Shown here: piece after piece, positions 5,718 through 6,950 of the stretch
How positions within the stretch are numbered: the stretch's first letter is position 1
Layout: each line of letters opens with the position of its first letter
DNA from: Alkalibacterium iburiense
GTDB taxonomy: Bacteria; Bacillota; Bacilli; Lactobacillales; Carnobacteriaceae_A
Assembly: GCF_039521845.1 (NCBI RefSeq)
Contig: NZ_BAAACW010000151.1
Span: 1 to 6,950 of the forward strand
Length of the DNA: 6,950 bases
Direction: 5' to 3'
The notes under the pieces: model-generated
What the model saw: the letters and a program-made list of their open reading frames with translations, nothing else
Told to the model about the DNA's origin: nothing
The model's database searches: none
Made by a program: the position numbers and the translations under genes

Positions 5718-6692
5718 GTGATTACATTTGAGAATGTCTATAAATACTATGACGATACGGCTGTCGTGGAAGATTTCTCTTTAACTATAAATGAAGGAGA
5801 ATTTTTCGTTTTAATCGGCCCAAGTGGAAGCGGGAAAACAACGACGTTAAAAATGATTAATCAATTAATCGATCTTTCAAAAGGATCCATTAGCATAGAA
5901 GGAAAGAAAATCAGCGACTATAATCTTCAAGAACTGCGCTGGAATATCGGATATGTCCTTCAACAGATTGCACTCTTTCCAAATATGACAGTTGAAGAAA
6001 ATATTCTCATTGTGCCGGAAATGAAAAAGTGGGAAAAAGACAAGATGCATGACCGTGTGACAGAACTTCTAGAACGAGTGGACATGGATCCTGAGACTTA
6101 TCGTGACCGACAAGTGTCTGATTTATCAGGCGGCCAGCAACAACGTATCGGAGTGGTGCGTGCCTTGGCAGCGGACCCGGCCATCATTTTAATGGATGAA
6201 CCTTTTAGTGCCTTAGACCCTATCACGAAGAACAGCCTACAAGAAGATGTCACTAGACTGCAGAAAGAATTAAAGAAAACCATTGTCTTTGTGACGCACG
6301 ATATGCAAGAAGCCATTAATTTGGGAGACCGTATTTGCGTGATGAATGAAGGGCAAATTGAACAAGTGGGAACGGCAGAAGAAATTTTGAAACACCCAGC
6401 CAATGACTTTGTAAAAGAGTTTCTTCGAACGGGACTTCCTCATTATAAAGAAGAAAAAACAATTCAAGATGTATTAAATAAAGACTATGTTTTTGAAAAA
6501 AGCGAGACAAGTCAAGCTGATTTGGATAGCGAGGCTAGTTTGGATGATTTAACTATCGCCTTATCCAAACACCCTCAAGTCACTGTTTCTTCAAAAGAGT
6601 CAGGTAGTCGTCTATTACTTACTCGTGAGCATTTAGTCCGTTACTACGCTGAAGAATTAGAAACGGAAAAGGCAGGTGTAGGCAATGGATAG
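5718..6692 (+). CDS. opuCA: OpuCA/BilEA-like osmolyte ABC transporter ATP-binding protein
   Basis: A 324-residue ATPase subunit of a quaternary-amine (glycine betaine/carnitine/choline) type importer, acting at the inner face of the membrane. Walker A GPSGSGKTT (34-42), Q-loop Gln82/83 in 'GYVLQQIALFPNMT', signature LSGGQ (136-140), Walker B Asp160-Glu161, D-loop SALD (164-167) and switch His194 are all present. The VLQQIALFP wording is characteristic of the OpuCA/ProV group. The tail after about residue 245 is only about 80 residues and resembles at most one degenerate CBS unit, whereas typical OpuCA has two CBS domains and about 380-400 residues. The GTG start is supported by AGGAGG (5705-5710) seven bases away. 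The end overlaps an ATG that should start the permease, but that frame is broken, so the ATPase may be orphaned. BilE-type bile exclusion or another substrate is possible; the symbol marks the family only. Confidence 0.85.
   Translation: MITFENVYKYYDDTAVVEDFSLTINEGEFFVLIGPSGSGKTTTLKMINQLIDLSKGSISIEGKKISDYNLQELRWNIGYVLQQIALFPNMTVEENILIVPEMKKWEKDKMHDRVTELLERVDMDPETYRDRQVSDLSGGQQQRIGVVRALAADPAIILMDEPFSALDPITKNSLQEDVTRLQKELKKTIVFVTHDMQEAINLGDRICVMNEGQIEQVGTAEEILKHPANDFVKEFLRTGLPHYKEEKTIQDVLNKDYVFEKSETSQADLDSEASLDDLTIALSKHPQVTVSSKESGSRLLLTREHLVRYYAEELETEKAGVGNG
6674..6678 (+). promoter_or_regulatory. Ribosome binding site for the interrupted permease
   Basis: AGGTG lies six bases before ATG 6685, inside the 3' end of the ATPase gene. 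It indicates that translation of a coupled downstream gene was once intended here, which supports the broken-permease reading. Confidence 0.5.
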
Positions 6693-6714
6693 TTTACAGA
6701 ACTATCAAGCGTGA
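6685..6714 (+). pseudogene. 5' remnant of the partner permease gene
   Basis: ATG 6685 overlaps the ATPase stop codon (ATGGATAG), a coupling arrangement usual between opuCA and its permease gene. The frame reads MDSLQNYQA and then stops at TGA 6712. No permease coding follows in any frame before the next gene. I infer that this is the truncated start of an OpuCB-type permease gene, cut by the element that follows; the true cut lies somewhere between about 6693 and 6712. Nine codons are too few to prove homology. The alternative is a chance ATG. Confidence 0.45.
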
Positions 6715-6717
6715 AAG

Positions 6718-6737
6718 CCCATGGTTTTAATCGTGGG
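6718..6737 (+). repeat. Subterminal hairpin of the putative insertion sequence
   Basis: CCCATG (6718-6723) pairs with CGTGGG (6732-6737), with one T-G wobble and an 8-base loop, within the context AAAGCCC...GTGGGATG. Imperfect hairpins of this form mark the ends of IS200/IS605-family elements, where the transposase recognises them as single strands. The wording recalls the right end and guide-RNA tail of tnpB elements more than a left end. Confidence 0.45.
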
Positions 6738-6831
6738 ATGAGAGCGTACATTGAGATAAATGTCTGATTGTTTTGTCTTCTTTTTCTTTTAAAAATAAGT
6801 ATACATTTCTCTAGCCTTTCCGTTGACGGAG

Positions 6832-6840
6832 TGATATACT
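6832..6840 (+). promoter_or_regulatory. Extended -10 promoter of tnpB
   Basis: TGATATACT is an extended -10 element 50 bases before GTG 6891. TTGACG at 6823-6828 is too close to serve as its -35. With 17-base spacing it would instead pair with the poor -10 TAACAA (6846-6851). Confidence 0.4.
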
Positions 6841-6890
6841 AAAGTTAACAAAAAGAACACACGTTTGTATTCGTGATAGAGGTGAAGCGA

Positions 6891-6950
6891 GTGAAAAAAG
6901 AACAGACAAAGTCCTGTGTTAAAGTGCTCAAAGTAAAATTAAAGCCGACT
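6891..6950 (+). CDS. tnpB: TnpB-family RNA-guided nuclease, N-terminal fragment (runs off window)
   Basis: Only the first 20 codons are in the window. The start is GTG, chosen because AGAGGTG (6878-6884) lies six bases upstream; an in-frame GTG at 6882 has no such site. After a basic, Lys-rich lead, the segment 'VKVLKVKLKPT' matches the opening beta strand of TnpB/OrfB proteins ('..YKFRLYPT' type). In that family it begins the wedge/oligonucleotide-binding part of a nuclease guided by an RNA made from the element's right end. The RuvC catalytic residues lie beyond the window. The call rests on one short motif plus context (noncoding leader, end-like hairpin, broken operon), so another K-rich protein is possible. 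Confidence 0.6.
   Translation, partial: MKKEQTKSCVKVLKVKLKPT

Larger units (their letters stand above)
6712..6950 (+). mobile_element. Partial tnpB-bearing insertion sequence (IS200/IS605-like), left part
   Basis: The stretch after the broken permease start has no osmolyte-transport coding. It holds an end-like hairpin (6718-6737), about 150 bp of A+T-rich noncoding DNA, a promoter and a gene start resembling tnpB. No tnpA precedes tnpB within the element, so it would be of the IS1341 (tnpB-only) arrangement unless tnpA lies further right. The left boundary is approximate: these elements make no target duplication, so it cannot be fixed from one end. A TTTAC at 6693-6697 is one possible target motif upstream of the end. 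The right end lies outside the window. Confidence 0.55.

Noticed and set aside
6098..6510. Several minus-strand open frames inside the OpuCA-like gene, and similar ones inside the exporter and GNAT genes.
   Set aside because: They overlap well-supported genes with intact motifs on the other strand and encode nothing recognisable.
6713..6769. Eighteen-residue plus-strand frame from GTG 6713 across the element hairpin.
   Set aside because: It has no ribosome binding site and covers an obvious hairpin. It is better explained as noncoding element end.

Overview
The window looks like chromosomal DNA of a low-GC Gram-positive bacterium, most likely Lactobacillales. The evidence is A+T-rich sequence, strong AGGAGG-type ribosome binding sites, extended -10 promoters, an Rgg/GadR/MutR-type regulator (a family concentrated in lactic acid bacteria and streptococci) and an OpuC-type osmolyte transporter ATPase. 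The Carnobacteriaceae are a plausible home, but the genus cannot be fixed from this sequence.

Left part (1-4229): a possible peptide-regulated transport module. A six-segment ABC-2-type permease (48-1265, minus) and an Rgg-like regulator (1627-2541, minus) lie in the same direction. They are separated by 361 bp that carries a tandem array of terminator-like palindromes with a period of about 51 bp. Divergent from the regulator is a single-polypeptide ABC exporter half-transporter (start corrected to 2637, ending 4229, plus). The 95-bp divergent gap contains a perfect 16-bp palindrome, TTTACATATATGTAAA, placed as an operator for the regulator would be. I infer that the regulator controls the exporter and itself. 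No pheromone peptide gene could be supported.

Middle part (4230-5623): a Cof-type HAD phosphatase (plus) and a GNAT acetyltransferase (minus) converge on one bidirectional hairpin terminator. The GNAT stop codon lies inside the terminator's T-tract.

Right part (5624-6950): back-to-back extended -10 promoters drive the GNAT gene leftward and an OpuCA/BilEA-like ATPase rightward. The ATPase gene ends overlapping an ATG with a well-spaced ribosome binding site, where the partner permease should begin. That frame stops after nine codons. About 175 bp later a new gene opens whose N-terminus reads like an IS200/IS605-type TnpB (RNA-guided nuclease). The most economical reading is that a tnpB-bearing insertion sequence has landed in the first codons of the permease gene and broken the osmolyte transporter operon. 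The window ends 20 codons into tnpB.

The observations most worth following are the palindrome/T-tract array, whose terminator polarity is opposite to both flanking genes, and the apparent tnpB insertion with its end-like hairpin.
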